Assembly (NCBI RefSeq): GCF_030913365.1
Contig: NZ_CP133160.1
Coordinates: 2,135,001-2,199,000 of the forward strand
Reading direction: 5' to 3'
Length of the DNA: 64,000 nucleotides
Origin: Stenotrophomonas sp. 24(2023)
GTDB taxonomy: Bacteria; Pseudomonadota; Gammaproteobacteria; Xanthomonadales; Xanthomonadaceae
Shown: in pieces, positions 42,475-50,421 of the stretch
Numbering within the stretch: the first letter of the stretch is position 1
Layout: every line of letters begins with the position of its first letter
Notes under the pieces: generated by a model
What the model was told of the DNA's origin: nothing
The model's input: only the letters and a program-made list of their open reading frames with translations
The model's database searches: none
Position numbers and translations under genes: made by a program

Positions 42475-43479
42475 ATGCCGTCCGCCGCTGCCCGCTACGC
42501 CGATTCCCTGCGCCTGTCCGTCGCCCCGATGATGGATTGGACCGACCGCCACTGCCGCGTGTTCCACCGGCTGCTGGCGCCGGGTGCGCGGCTGTACACG
42601 GAAATGGTGCACGCCAACGCCGTCATCCACGGTGACCGCGAGCGCCTGATCGGCTTCGATGCCGTCGAGCATCCGCTGGCGCTGCAGCTGGGTGGCAGCG
42701 ATCCAGCGCTGCTGGCCCAGGCCGCACGCATTGCGGCGGACTGGGGCTATGACGAGATCAACCTCAACTGCGGCTGCCCGTCCGACCGCGTGCAGGCCGG
42801 GCGCTTCGGTGCCTGCCTGATGCGCGAACCCGAGCTGGTGGGCGAGTGCGTGGCGGCGATGGTCGCGGCGGTGGACATCCCGGTGACGGTGAAGTGCCGG
42901 CTGGGTGTGGACGAGGACAATGATTACGACGTGTTCGCTGCCTTCGTCGATCGGCAGGTTGCCGCCGGCGCGGCAATGGTGGTCGTGCATGCGCGCAATG
43001 CCTGGCTGAAGGGCCTGTCGCCGAAGGAGAACCGCGAAGTGCCGCCGCTCCGGTACGACTGGGCCTACCGGCTCAAGGCCGAGCGACCGGCGCTGCCGGT
43101 GGTGATCAACGGCGGCCTGGCCAGCGTCGAAGCGGTGCAGGCGCAGGCCGGCAAGGTCGACGGCGTCATGCTCGGCCGCGCGGCCTACCACGATCCCTAC
43201 CTGCTGCATCAGCTGGAGGCCGTGCAGGCCGGTGCGCCGCTGCGCAGCCGCCAGGCGCTGCTGCGCGCGCTGCGCCCCTACGTGGAGGCCCAGCTGGCAC
43301 GGGGCCTGGCCCTGAAGCACATCACCCGCCACCTGCTGGGCCTGTTCCACGGCCAGCCCGGTGGCCGTGCCTTCCGCCAGGTCCTGAGCGAGGGCGCGCA
43401 TCGCCCCGGGGCGGACTGGACGCTGGTGGAACAGGCACTGGCGCTGACCGAGCGCGACGTTGACCGTTCTGCAGCGTGA
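42475..43479 (+). CDS. dusA: tRNA-dihydrouridine(20/20a) synthase DusA
   Basis: Flavin enzyme that reduces uridine in the D-loop of tRNAs; 334 aa. SVAPMMDWTDRHCR is the family start, the catalytic cysteine is in NLNCGCPSDRVQAGRFGACLM, and HARNAWLKGLSPKENREVPPL is specific for DusA over DusB/C. ATG 42475 was taken as start; ATG 42448 and TTG 42433 are also in frame without ribosome sites. The 5' end of dusA is a known attachment gene for prophages, and a tail module lies directly upstream. Confidence 0.92.
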   Translation: MPSAAARYADSLRLSVAPMMDWTDRHCRVFHRLLAPGARLYTEMVHANAVIHGDRERLIGFDAVEHPLALQLGGSDPALLAQAARIAADWGYDEINLNCGCPSDRVQAGRFGACLMREPELVGECVAAMVAAVDIPVTVKCRLGVDEDNDYDVFAAFVDRQVAAGAAMVVVHARNAWLKGLSPKENREVPPLRYDWAYRLKAERPALPVVINGGLASVEAVQAQAGKVDGVMLGRAAYHDPYLLHQLEAVQAGAPLRSRQALLRALRPYVEAQLARGLALKHITRHLLGLFHGQPGGRAFRQVLSEGAHRPGADWTLVEQALALTERDVDRSAA

Positions 43480-43598
43480 ACCAGATCACATTCCTGACTT
43501 GACATGGGCTCCGCTTTGGTCCCGAATGTTCACCTAGATGAACGGCCCGGCCACATCGCCGGAAAAGTTCAGACCGGATTCACTGCCTAAAACCAAGA

Positions 43599-43620
43599 AT
43601 TTGCAAAGGATTTGTAAAGC
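43599..43620 (+). promoter_or_regulatory. direct repeat with 11-bp period before the PepSY-phoPQ genes
   Basis: ATTTGCAAAGG (43599-43609) is followed without a gap by ATTTGTAAAGC (43610-43620), 9 of 11 bases alike. An 11-bp period is what OmpR/PhoP-type regulators use. It lies 73 bp before the first gene of the unit, so it is a candidate autoregulatory PhoP site. Confidence 0.45.
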
Positions 43621-43692
43621 GCCGGGTCCAATCCCCCGGCATCCGGATTTACGACTTTTGAACGAATCGCCGTGCTCGGCTAGGATCAATCG

Positions 43693-44067
43693 ATGTCTTC
43701 CGCTTCCTTCCCCTGCCGCATTGCCCTGGCCACCACCGTGGCGATGGTGGCGGCTGTCCCCATGTTCCAGGCGCGGGCGCAGGATCCGCAGCTGGACCAG
43801 GCACGGGCGGAAATGATGAACCGCGGTGGCCGGGGCGCCAGCGACAACGAGCGTTCCATGTCCGATGCCGTGCGCCGCGTGCAGCGCACCACCGGTGGCC
43901 GCATCCTCGGCGCCGAGCGGGTGCCCTTCGATGGCCGTGACATCAACCGGGTCAAATACATGGATGACCGTGGCCGCGTCCGCTACATGGACGACCCGGC
44001 GCCGGCACGTTCACAGCCCCGCCAGCCGCGATCGGATATGTCTTCACTACGCGGCGATAACCCCTGA
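43693..44067 (+). CDS. PepSY-like exported protein upstream of phoPQ
   Basis: A 124-aa protein with a signal peptide (residues 1-30, cleavage after ARA) and a single PepSY-like unit (AVRRVQRTTGGRILGAERVPFDGRDINRVKYMDD). PepSY domains bind or inhibit peptidases or sense the periplasm. Its tail is Arg/Pro/Ser-rich. AGGA precedes the ATG at 43693. It is the first gene before phoP-phoQ by 71 bp and could be a periplasmic modulator of the PhoQ sensor; that role is inferred from context. Confidence 0.8.
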   Translation: MSSASFPCRIALATTVAMVAAVPMFQARAQDPQLDQARAEMMNRGGRGASDNERSMSDAVRRVQRTTGGRILGAERVPFDGRDINRVKYMDDRGRVRYMDDPAPARSQPRQPRSDMSSLRGDNP

Positions 44068-44138
44068 ACAGGGATAGTTGTCGCCATAAACCGTACCCAC
44101 CGGCCCTCGGGCCACACCCAGGACACTAGGGAGAGTTC

Positions 44139-44822
44139 ATGCGTATCCTTCTGGTCGAAGACGAAGCCCCGCTGCGCGAGACCCTGGCAGCCCGGCTCAA
44201 GCGCGAAGGCTTTGCCGTCGATGCTGCACAGGATGGCGAGGAAGGTCTGTACATGGGCCGCGAAGTGCCGTTCGATGTCGGCATCATCGACCTGGGCCTG
44301 CCGAAGATGTCGGGCATGGAGCTGATCAAGGCCCTGCGCGATGAAGGCAAGAAGTTCCCGGTGCTGATCCTGACCGCCCGTTCCAGCTGGCAGGACAAGG
44401 TCGAAGGCCTCAAGCAGGGTGCCGACGATTACCTGGTCAAGCCGTTCCACGTCGAAGAGCTGCTGGCCCGCGTCAATGCGCTGCTGCGCCGCGCCGCCGG
44501 CTGGAGCAAGCCGACGCTGGAATGCGGCCCGGTCGCCCTGGACCTGGCCGCGCAGACCGTCAGCGTGGCCGGCAGCAACGTGGACCTGACCAGCTACGAG
44601 TACAAGGTGCTCGAATACCTGATGATGCATGCCGGTGAACTGGTCTCCAAGGCCGACCTCACCGAGCACATCTACCAGCAGGATTTCGACCGCGACTCGA
44701 ACGTGCTGGAAGTGTTCATCGGCCGCCTGCGCAAGAAGCTGGATCCGGACGGTGAGCTCAAGCCGATCGAAACCGTGCGTGGCCGCGGCTACCGCTTCGC
44801 CATTCCGCGCAACGAGGGCTGA
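44139..44822 (+). CDS. phoP: two-component response regulator PhoP
   Basis: OmpR-family regulator of 227 aa. The receiver has the acidic pair in LLVEDEA, the phospho-acceptor Asp51 (IIDLGLPKMSG), Thr in LTARSS and Lys in VKPF. The C-terminal winged helix ends RDSNVLEVFIGRLRKKL...RGRGYRFAIP. Sequence style and the phoQ partner match xanthomonad PhoP, which controls low-Mg2+, envelope and virulence genes. AGGGAG lies before ATG 44139. Confidence 0.93.
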   Translation: MRILLVEDEAPLRETLAARLKREGFAVDAAQDGEEGLYMGREVPFDVGIIDLGLPKMSGMELIKALRDEGKKFPVLILTARSSWQDKVEGLKQGADDYLVKPFHVEELLARVNALLRRAAGWSKPTLECGPVALDLAAQTVSVAGSNVDLTSYEYKVLEYLMMHAGELVSKADLTEHIYQQDFDRDSNVLEVFIGRLRKKLDPDGELKPIETVRGRGYRFAIPRNEG

Positions 44823-44845
44823 GCCCTTCGCAAGGCGATAGCACG

Positions 44846-46270
44846 ATGTCCGGCCGTCTGTGGTTCTTCCGACGCTGGCGGCCGCGCTCGTTGCAGGCGC
44901 GCCAGCTGCTCGCCGCTTCGGTGGGCCTGGTCGCGTTCCTGGCCCTGGCCGGGTACGCGCTGGATGCTGCCTTTGCCGATACCACCCGCGCCAACCTGCG
45001 CGAGCGGTTGAAGAACTACGCCACCGCCTACGCGGCGGGTATCGATTTCACCCGCGACCGCTCGCTGTACATCCGCGAGCAGCCGCCGGACCCGCGCTTT
45101 GACCGTCCCGGCAGCGGCCTGTACCTGCAGGTCGTGATGCCGGACGGCAAGGGCAATTCGATGTCGGCCGAAGGTCCGATGCTGCCCACCCAGGGCGGTG
45201 GCCTGCTGCGCCCGAACCAGGAAGTGTTCGAAGGCCCGCTGCCGATGATCCAGATCGACGGCAGCCCCGGTTCGGTCTACCGCTACGGCCTGGGCCTGGT
45301 GTGGGACGCCGACGCCGATCCGGCCACCGAATTCCCCTACACCATCTACGTGATGGAAGACTCCCGCGCGATGGGCGCGCAGCTGCGCGTGTTCCGCGGC
45401 CGGGTCTGGTTCTACCTGGGTGGCATCGGCCTGATCCTGCTGCTGCTGCAGACGGTCATCCTGCAGTGGAGCCTGCGCCCGCTGCGCCGGGTGATCACCG
45501 AGCTGACCAAGGTGCAGCGCGGCGAGACCGCGCGCATGAGCGAACGCCACCCGCGCGAGCTGGAACCGCTGACCGACAGCATCAACGCCTTCATTGAAAG
45601 CGAGCGCGAGAACCTGGAGCGGCAGCGCAACACGCTGGCCGACCTGGCGCACAGCCTGAAGACCCCCATTGCCGTGCTGCGCACGCAGATGGACAGCGGC
45701 GCCGGCGATGGCGCGCTGCGCGAAGAGTTGAACGTGCAGCTGCAGCGCATGAACAACCTGGTGTCCTACCAGCTGGCGCGCGCGGCCTCGTCGGGCCACA
45801 AGCTGTTTGCCGCACCGCTGCCGATCGAGCCCAGCGCCGAGGAAATCGTGCGCGGGCTGGAAAAGGTCTACGCCGCCAAGGGCGTGCTGTGCGAATTCGA
45901 TATCGATCCGGCCGCGCGCTTCCACGGCGAACCGGGCGACCTGCAGGAACTGCTGGGCAACCTGCTGGAAAACGCCTTCAAGTGGGCCAACCGCCGCGTG
46001 CTGCTGACCGTGCAGGCCCTGCCGGCCCCGAACGCCCGCCGCGCCGGCCTGCTGCTGGCGGTGGACGATGATGGCCCGGGCATCGCCCAGGACGACATCG
46101 CCAAGGTGCTGCAGCGTGGCGTGCGCGGCGACGAGCGCGTGCAGGGCCACGGCATCGGCCTGTCGATCGTGCAGGACCTGATCAAGGATTACCGCGGCGA
46201 ACTGCTGGTGGCGCGTTCGGCCGAACTGGGCGGCGCGCGCTTTGAAGCCCGGATGCCACCGGGGCCGTAA
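44846..46270 (+). CDS. phoQ: two-component sensor histidine kinase PhoQ
   Basis: Membrane sensor kinase of 474 aa. TM1 is near residues 22-45 and TM2 near 190-212, with a periplasmic domain of about 145 residues between them. A HAMP linker (LRPLRRVITELTKVQRGE) follows. The phospho-acceptor is His269 in LADLAHSLKTP, and the ATPase boxes NLLENAFKWA, DDGPGI and GHGIGLSIV are intact. It lies 23 bp after phoP. Confidence 0.92.
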   Translation: MSGRLWFFRRWRPRSLQARQLLAASVGLVAFLALAGYALDAAFADTTRANLRERLKNYATAYAAGIDFTRDRSLYIREQPPDPRFDRPGSGLYLQVVMPDGKGNSMSAEGPMLPTQGGGLLRPNQEVFEGPLPMIQIDGSPGSVYRYGLGLVWDADADPATEFPYTIYVMEDSRAMGAQLRVFRGRVWFYLGGIGLILLLLQTVILQWSLRPLRRVITELTKVQRGETARMSERHPRELEPLTDSINAFIESERENLERQRNTLADLAHSLKTPIAVLRTQMDSGAGDGALREELNVQLQRMNNLVSYQLARAASSGHKLFAAPLPIEPSAEEIVRGLEKVYAAKGVLCEFDIDPAARFHGEPGDLQELLGNLLENAFKWANRRVLLTVQALPAPNARRAGLLLAVDDDGPGIAQDDIAKVLQRGVRGDERVQGHGIGLSIVQDLIKDYRGELLVARSAELGGARFEARMPPGP

Positions 46271-46319
46271 CGGCGCCCTGGCGCGGTATCCGGCCGGTGC
46301 ACCCCATTCCGCATTGCCG

Positions 46320-47111
46320 CTATTGCGCCGACAACACCGGTGGCTCGCCATAGAACCGCCGCAGATGCGCGGCCACGCTCGGCAGCGCCTGCGCCAGCAG
46401 ATCCGGTGCGGTGAAGTGGTACTCGCTGGCCACCGCGAAGAATTCCTCCGGCGCTTCGGCGGCATACGGATCGATCAGCAGCTCCTCGCCGGCATCCACC
46501 TGCGCGCAGAACGCATCGTAGGCCTGCTGGAAATCCTGCGCCCACGTGCGCTGCCACGCGCGCGGCAGGGGCGGGGTACCATCCATCGCCCCGTCAAGCG
46601 CATCGATCTTGTGCGCCATCTCGTGCACGGCCACGCAGTAACCCTCGTCCGGCGCCTGCAGGTCGGCCTGCACATCGGCCCAGGACAGGATCAGCGGGCC
46701 GCTGTCCCAGGACTCGCCAATCAGCTCGTCATCCCACTCATGCAGCACGCCGGCCGCATCCATGTGGCTGCGCTGCACGCGGAAGGCATCGGGGTAGACG
46801 ATCAACTGCGACCAGCCGCGCAGGCCCGCCTCGCCCAGTTCCAGCAGCGGCAGGCAGCACAGTGCGGCCAACAGCACGGCATCGGCCGGTTGCAGTACCA
46901 GGCCGCCGAGCGGGGTGATGGTCTTTTCATGCAGGAAGCGCGCGCTGAGCGTGCGCAGGCGGTCGCGGCGTTGCGCGTCCAGGCCGTGCAGCCATGCCGC
47001 GCGTGCACAGGCCGATTGCCACAGCGTGTCATCGATCGGCTGCGGCGCGGGGCGCAGCCACTGCAACAACGACTTGATCAGCGGAACATGCCCGGCAGGA
47101 AGCTGTGCCAC
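46320..47111 (-). CDS. mtfA: zinc metallopeptidase MtfA-like (M90)
   Basis: A 263-aa protein of the MtfA family, which binds Mlc and controls glucose transport in E. coli and has aminopeptidase activity. The zinc site HEMAHKID is at 163-170 (His163, Glu164, His167). The start is GTG at 47111 and overlaps the 3' end of the neighbouring exported-protein gene by 34 bp; a later TTG near 47075 would avoid the overlap. Convergent with phoQ. Confidence 0.85.
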   Translation of the reverse strand: MAQLPAGHVPLIKSLLQWLRPAPQPIDDTLWQSACARAAWLHGLDAQRRDRLRTLSARFLHEKTITPLGGLVLQPADAVLLAALCCLPLLELGEAGLRGWSQLIVYPDAFRVQRSHMDAAGVLHEWDDELIGESWDSGPLILSWADVQADLQAPDEGYCVAVHEMAHKIDALDGAMDGTPPLPRAWQRTWAQDFQQAYDAFCAQVDAGEELLIDPYAAEAPEEFFAVASEYHFTAPDLLAQALPSVAAHLRRFYGEPPVLSAQ

Positions 47112-47362
47112 TTCGGCGCGCGGATGCGCTGCAGCACGTCATCATCGCCACCGCCGCCGGCACTGGTGGCCGTGGTGGTGGCCGGCTTCACCGGGGCCGC
47201 CGCCGAAGCGGTGGTGGTGGCGTTGCCCTGGCGCTGCGAGGCGGCATCGCCCGGCGAATACACGCAGGGGCCGCGGGCATCACTCAGCGCATCCGTCGCG
47301 GAGGCCGCGTACGGAACCATCAGCAGGACCAGGCAATGGGCATAGCGGCGCATCGTCGACAT
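47078..47362 (-). CDS. hypothetical exported protein (94 aa)
   Basis: A 94-aa protein with a signal peptide (MRRYAHCLVLLMVPYAASA) and a short, low-complexity mature part of Ala/Thr/Pro (ASAAAPVKPATTTATSAGGGG) ending in a basic-aromatic tail (RAPKWHSFLPGMFR). Start either 47362 or 47353. No family recognised. Overlap with the mtfA start suggests the two are translated together. Confidence 0.6.
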   Translation of the reverse strand: MSTMRRYAHCLVLLMVPYAASATDALSDARGPCVYSPGDAASQRQGNATTTASAAAPVKPATTTATSAGGGGDDDVLQRIRAPKWHSFLPGMFR

Positions 47363-47474
47363 CCATGGTGAAGGGCGGGTGAGTTCCCGATTCTAGCCCG
47401 ATCCGGGGCTGTCAATGGAAGCCCCGCCGGCGGGCAGCCCCGGGGGCTTTCCCGCATAATTCGTCTCTTACCTG

Positions 47475-48452
47475 ATGGAAGCTGCCGTGGACGACCGCCA
47501 ACTGCTGGCCAAACTCGCTGCCGGACGCCTTTCCGGCGACGCCCTGGCGCGTGAGCTGGGCCAGACCCGCGCCGCCATTTGGAAGCGGATTCAAGGACTT
47601 AGAGCTGCCGGCGTGGAGATCGAAGGCCGCGCCGGTGACGGCTACGGGCTGACCCGGCCGCTGGAACTGCTCGACGCCGAGCGCATCCAGGCCGCCCTGC
47701 CGCCGGCCGCCGCCGGGCAGCTGCACGACCTGCAGGTGCTGTGGACGGTGGACTCCACCAACGCCGAATTGCTGCGCTGCAGCGCGCCTGAGCGGGGTGT
47801 CAGCGTCCGGCTGGCCGAGCGCCAGACCGGTGGCCGCGGTCGCCGGGGCCGCACCTGGGCCTCGCCGCTGGCGGCCCATGTCTACCTGTCGGTGCTGCGC
47901 TGGTTCGAGGGCGGGCTGGTGCGGCTGAGCGGGCTGAGCCTGGTGGCCGGCATTGCCGTGGCCGAGGGCCTGCACGACCTGGGCTACACCCGCGCCGGTC
48001 TGAAATGGCCGAACGACCTGATCGTCGATGGCCGCAAGCTGGTCGGCCTGCTGGCCGAAGGTGGCGGTGAATATGCGGGCCCGGCGCGCGCGGTGATCGG
48101 CATCGGCATCAACGTGCACATGCCGCCCGCATTTGCCGAGCAGATCACCCAGCCCTGGATCGACCTGGACACGATGGCCGGCGCGCCGGTGGACCGCAAT
48201 GTGGTGGCCGCCGCCGTGCTGGCGCGCCTGCTGCCTGCACTGGATCTGTTCGACCGCGAAGGGCTGGCCCCGTTCCTGCCGCGCTACGCCGCGCTGGACG
48301 TGCTGGCCGGGCGTGCCGTGCGCGTGGAGCAGGGCGGCGTGTGGCGCGAGGGCACCGCACTGGGCCTGGCCGAGGACGGCGCACTGCGCGTGGTCATCGA
48401 CGGCCGCGAGCAGCAGGTGCATGCCGGCGAAGTGAGCGTGAGGGCGCAATGA
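47475..48452 (+). CDS. birA: biotin ligase / biotin operon repressor
   Basis: Bifunctional BirA of 325 aa. The N-terminal winged helix (residues 10-60, LSGDALARELGQTRAAIWKRIQGL) binds the bio operator. The central ligase domain has the biotinyl-AMP loop GRGRRGRTW and the KWPNDLIVDGRKLVGLL motif. The C-terminal SH3-like domain is complete. ATG 47475 gives the standard N-terminus. It overlaps coaX by four bases, a common pairing. Confidence 0.94.
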   Translation: MEAAVDDRQLLAKLAAGRLSGDALARELGQTRAAIWKRIQGLRAAGVEIEGRAGDGYGLTRPLELLDAERIQAALPPAAAGQLHDLQVLWTVDSTNAELLRCSAPERGVSVRLAERQTGGRGRRGRTWASPLAAHVYLSVLRWFEGGLVRLSGLSLVAGIAVAEGLHDLGYTRAGLKWPNDLIVDGRKLVGLLAEGGGEYAGPARAVIGIGINVHMPPAFAEQITQPWIDLDTMAGAPVDRNVVAAAVLARLLPALDLFDREGLAPFLPRYAALDVLAGRAVRVEQGGVWREGTALGLAEDGALRVVIDGREQQVHAGEVSVRAQ

Positions 48453-49186
48453 GCGACTGGTTGTTCGACCTGGGCAATTCGCGTTTCAAGTTCGCACCAC
48501 TGCACGGTGACCGCGCCGGTGACGTGCAGGCCTGGGCCCACGGTGCCGAAGCGATGGCCGGGCAGCCCGACCATGCCTTGCCCGAAGGCGGCACCGCGTA
48601 TGTTGCCAGCGTGGCCGCGCCGTCGCTGACCAGCGCCATGCTGCAGCAGCTGCAGGCCCGCTTCACCCGCGTGGAAGTGGTGCGTACCAGCGCGCAGTGC
48701 GCCGGCGTGCGCATCGCCTATGCACGCCCGGAAAAATTCGGCGTTGATCGCTTCCTCGCACTGCTGGCCGCTGCCCCCGCACACCGCCCGGTGCTGGTGG
48801 TCGGCGTGGGCACGGCACTGACCATCGATCTGCTGGATGCGGACGGCCAGCACCACGGCGGCCGCATTGCCGCCTCGCCCACCACCATGCGCGAAGCCCT
48901 GCACGCACGTGCGGTGCAGCTGCCCCCGCAGGGCGGGGAGTACGTGGAATTCGCCAACGACACCGACGATGCGCTGGCATCGGGCTGCGATGGCGCAGCC
49001 GTGGCGCTGATCGAGCGCAGCGCCGCGCAGGCACGGCAACAGCTGGGCACGTCGCCGGCGTTGCTGGTCCATGGTGGGGGTGCGCCGGCCCTGCTGCCGC
49101 TGCTGCCCGGGGCCGACTACCATCCCTCGCTGGTGCTGGACGGGCTGGCGCGCTGGGCGGTTCACCAGCCTGCGGCCGCACGCTAA
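48449..49186 (+). CDS. coaX: type III pantothenate kinase
   Basis: Phosphorylates pantothenate in the first step of CoA synthesis. It has 245 aa with the ASKHA-fold phosphate loops DLGNSRFKF (start), GVGTALTIDLLDADG (about 112) and a late VHGGGAPALL. The ATG at 48449 overlaps birA (ATGA). It is followed 10 bp later by a SPOR protein gene. Confidence 0.94.
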   Translation: MSDWLFDLGNSRFKFAPLHGDRAGDVQAWAHGAEAMAGQPDHALPEGGTAYVASVAAPSLTSAMLQQLQARFTRVEVVRTSAQCAGVRIAYARPEKFGVDRFLALLAAAPAHRPVLVVGVGTALTIDLLDADGQHHGGRIAASPTTMREALHARAVQLPPQGGEYVEFANDTDDALASGCDGAAVALIERSAAQARQQLGTSPALLVHGGGAPALLPLLPGADYHPSLVLDGLARWAVHQPAAAR

Positions 49187-49196
49187 CATCGGCCGC

Positions 49197-49997
49197 ATGC
49201 TGACCCGCGCACTGATCGTCGTCCTGGCCATCCTCAATCTTGGCGTTGCCGCCTGGTGGTTGCTGCGGCAGGACCCGGCCGAACCGGCACCAGCGTTGCC
49301 TGCCGGCGTGGCCGAACTGCAATGGTTGCCCGGTGGCGACACGCCCGTTGCGCCTGCGCCGGTGGCCGCCACGACGGCCGCACCGGCATTGACCGACCGC
49401 CAGGCCGAGGCCACCGCTGCTGCCGCGCCGCCTACCGAGTCGGTTGCAGCAGCCGCACCGCCGGTGACGCCATCGGCACCGGTGGCTGTGCCGGCGCCGA
49501 CACCCGCCCCGGCACCTGCCCCCCCGCCGGCAGCGCCGGCCCGTTGCCTGGCACTGGGCCCATTTGCCGACCGTGCCGCCGCCGCGGCTGCACAGGCGCG
49601 TGCCGGTACCCTGTTGGCGCAGGCACGGTTGCGTGAGCAGCCCGCCGCCAGTGGCACCACCCGCTACCGCGTGCTGCTGCCCGCTGCCGCCAGCCGCGAG
49701 CAGGTCCAGGCCAACGCGCAGCGCATCGTTGCCGCCGGCCTGGGCGACTACTACGTCATTGCCCAGGGCGAGGACATCAATGCCGTAGCGCTGGGCCAGT
49801 ACCGCAACCGTGAAGGCGCCGAGCGGCGCATGGCGGCGGTGCAGGCCGCCGGCTTCCAGCCGCGTCTGGTGGCCAGCGGCGAGGCCGGCCAATGGTGGGT
49901 CGATGCCCGCCTGGCCAGCGATGCCCAACCGGCCCAGGCCCAGCAGCGCAGCGGCGCGGCCGGGCAACGGTCGCTAGAGTGCACCCGCCTGCGCTAG
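49197..49997 (+). CDS. SPOR-domain membrane protein
   Basis: A 266-aa bitopic protein. One N-terminal transmembrane helix (residues 4-22) is followed by a long Ala/Pro linker (about 55-125) and a C-terminal SPOR-like domain (about 127-245, CLALGPFADRAAA, YRVLLPAAASREQ). SPOR domains bind glycan strands lacking stem peptides at division septa. ATG 49197 starts just before the helix. It may share a transcript with birA-coaX. Confidence 0.82.
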   Translation: MLTRALIVVLAILNLGVAAWWLLRQDPAEPAPALPAGVAELQWLPGGDTPVAPAPVAATTAAPALTDRQAEATAAAAPPTESVAAAAPPVTPSAPVAVPAPTPAPAPAPPPAAPARCLALGPFADRAAAAAAQARAGTLLAQARLREQPAASGTTRYRVLLPAAASREQVQANAQRIVAAGLGDYYVIAQGEDINAVALGQYRNREGAERRMAAVQAAGFQPRLVASGEAGQWWVDARLASDAQPAQAQQRSGAAGQRSLECTRLR

Positions 49998-50036
49998 AAT
50001 CACCCCGCCTCGCCGGATTGCCGCGAGCGCGTCCAT

Positions 50037-50112
50037 GCCGCTTTAGCTCAGTTGGTAGAGCAACTGTCTTGTAAACAGTAGGTCATCCGTTCGATTCGGA
50101 TAAGCGGCACCA
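50037..50112 (+). tRNA. tRNA-Thr (anticodon TGT)
   Basis: A full cloverleaf of 76 nt. The acceptor stem GCCGCTT/AAGCGGC pairs over 7 bp, with discriminator A and an encoded CCA. The D-arm has AGCTCAGTTGGTAGAGC. The anticodon stem ACTGT/ACAGT closes the loop CTTGTAA, placing TGT at 50070-50072. The T-arm ends CCGTTCGATTCGG. It reads Thr ACA. Confidence 0.97.
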
Positions 50113-50289
50113 TCTTCTCTCCCCATGCGCCCATATCGTCCTCGTCTGGCGTTGGCTGGACGCATGGCCGTGCGCTGTGTGCAGCGGATGCATCAGCAAA
50201 TAACGCGCCATCACGACGCTTGATGGTGTGTAGCCAGGCCAGGAGGCTGCAGTCCGGCATCCAGCAAGTATCGAAGGAGCATCGTCATC

Positions 50290-50421
50290 GTGACCTCCAA
50301 AAAGATCCAGCTGGAAACATTCGATGTCGTTTCGCATCTGCGTACCGCTGAAGAAATGGCGGCCTATCTCGATGCCTGCAGAGCCTTCGATCCTGCAGGA
50401 CCTGCCCCGGGGATTCCCTAG
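50290..50421 (+). pseudogene. truncated addiction-module antidote-like protein
   Basis: A GTG start at 50290 with AAGGAG ten bases upstream opens 43 codons. The first 30 residues (LETFDVVSHLRTAEEMAAYLDAC) resemble the N-terminus of HigA-like 'putative addiction module antidote' proteins, which are about 100 aa with a helix-turn-helix after this point. Here the chain ends early in a Pro/Gly tail, and the DNA-binding part is missing. No toxin gene is seen upstream. Its stop overlaps that of the serine hydrolase gene on the other strand, so the 3' part was probably lost when that gene arrived. Confidence 0.5.

Noticed and set aside
43499..43529. TTGACA promoter after dusA
   Set aside because: A perfect -35 hexamer at 43499-43504, but no acceptable -10 at 16-18 bp; the best match is at 19 bp and poor.
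50083..50337. 84-codon minus-strand frame overlapping tRNA-Thr
   Set aside because: Its end is a translation of the tRNA, a common artefact, and it lies antisense to the antitoxin-like frame.
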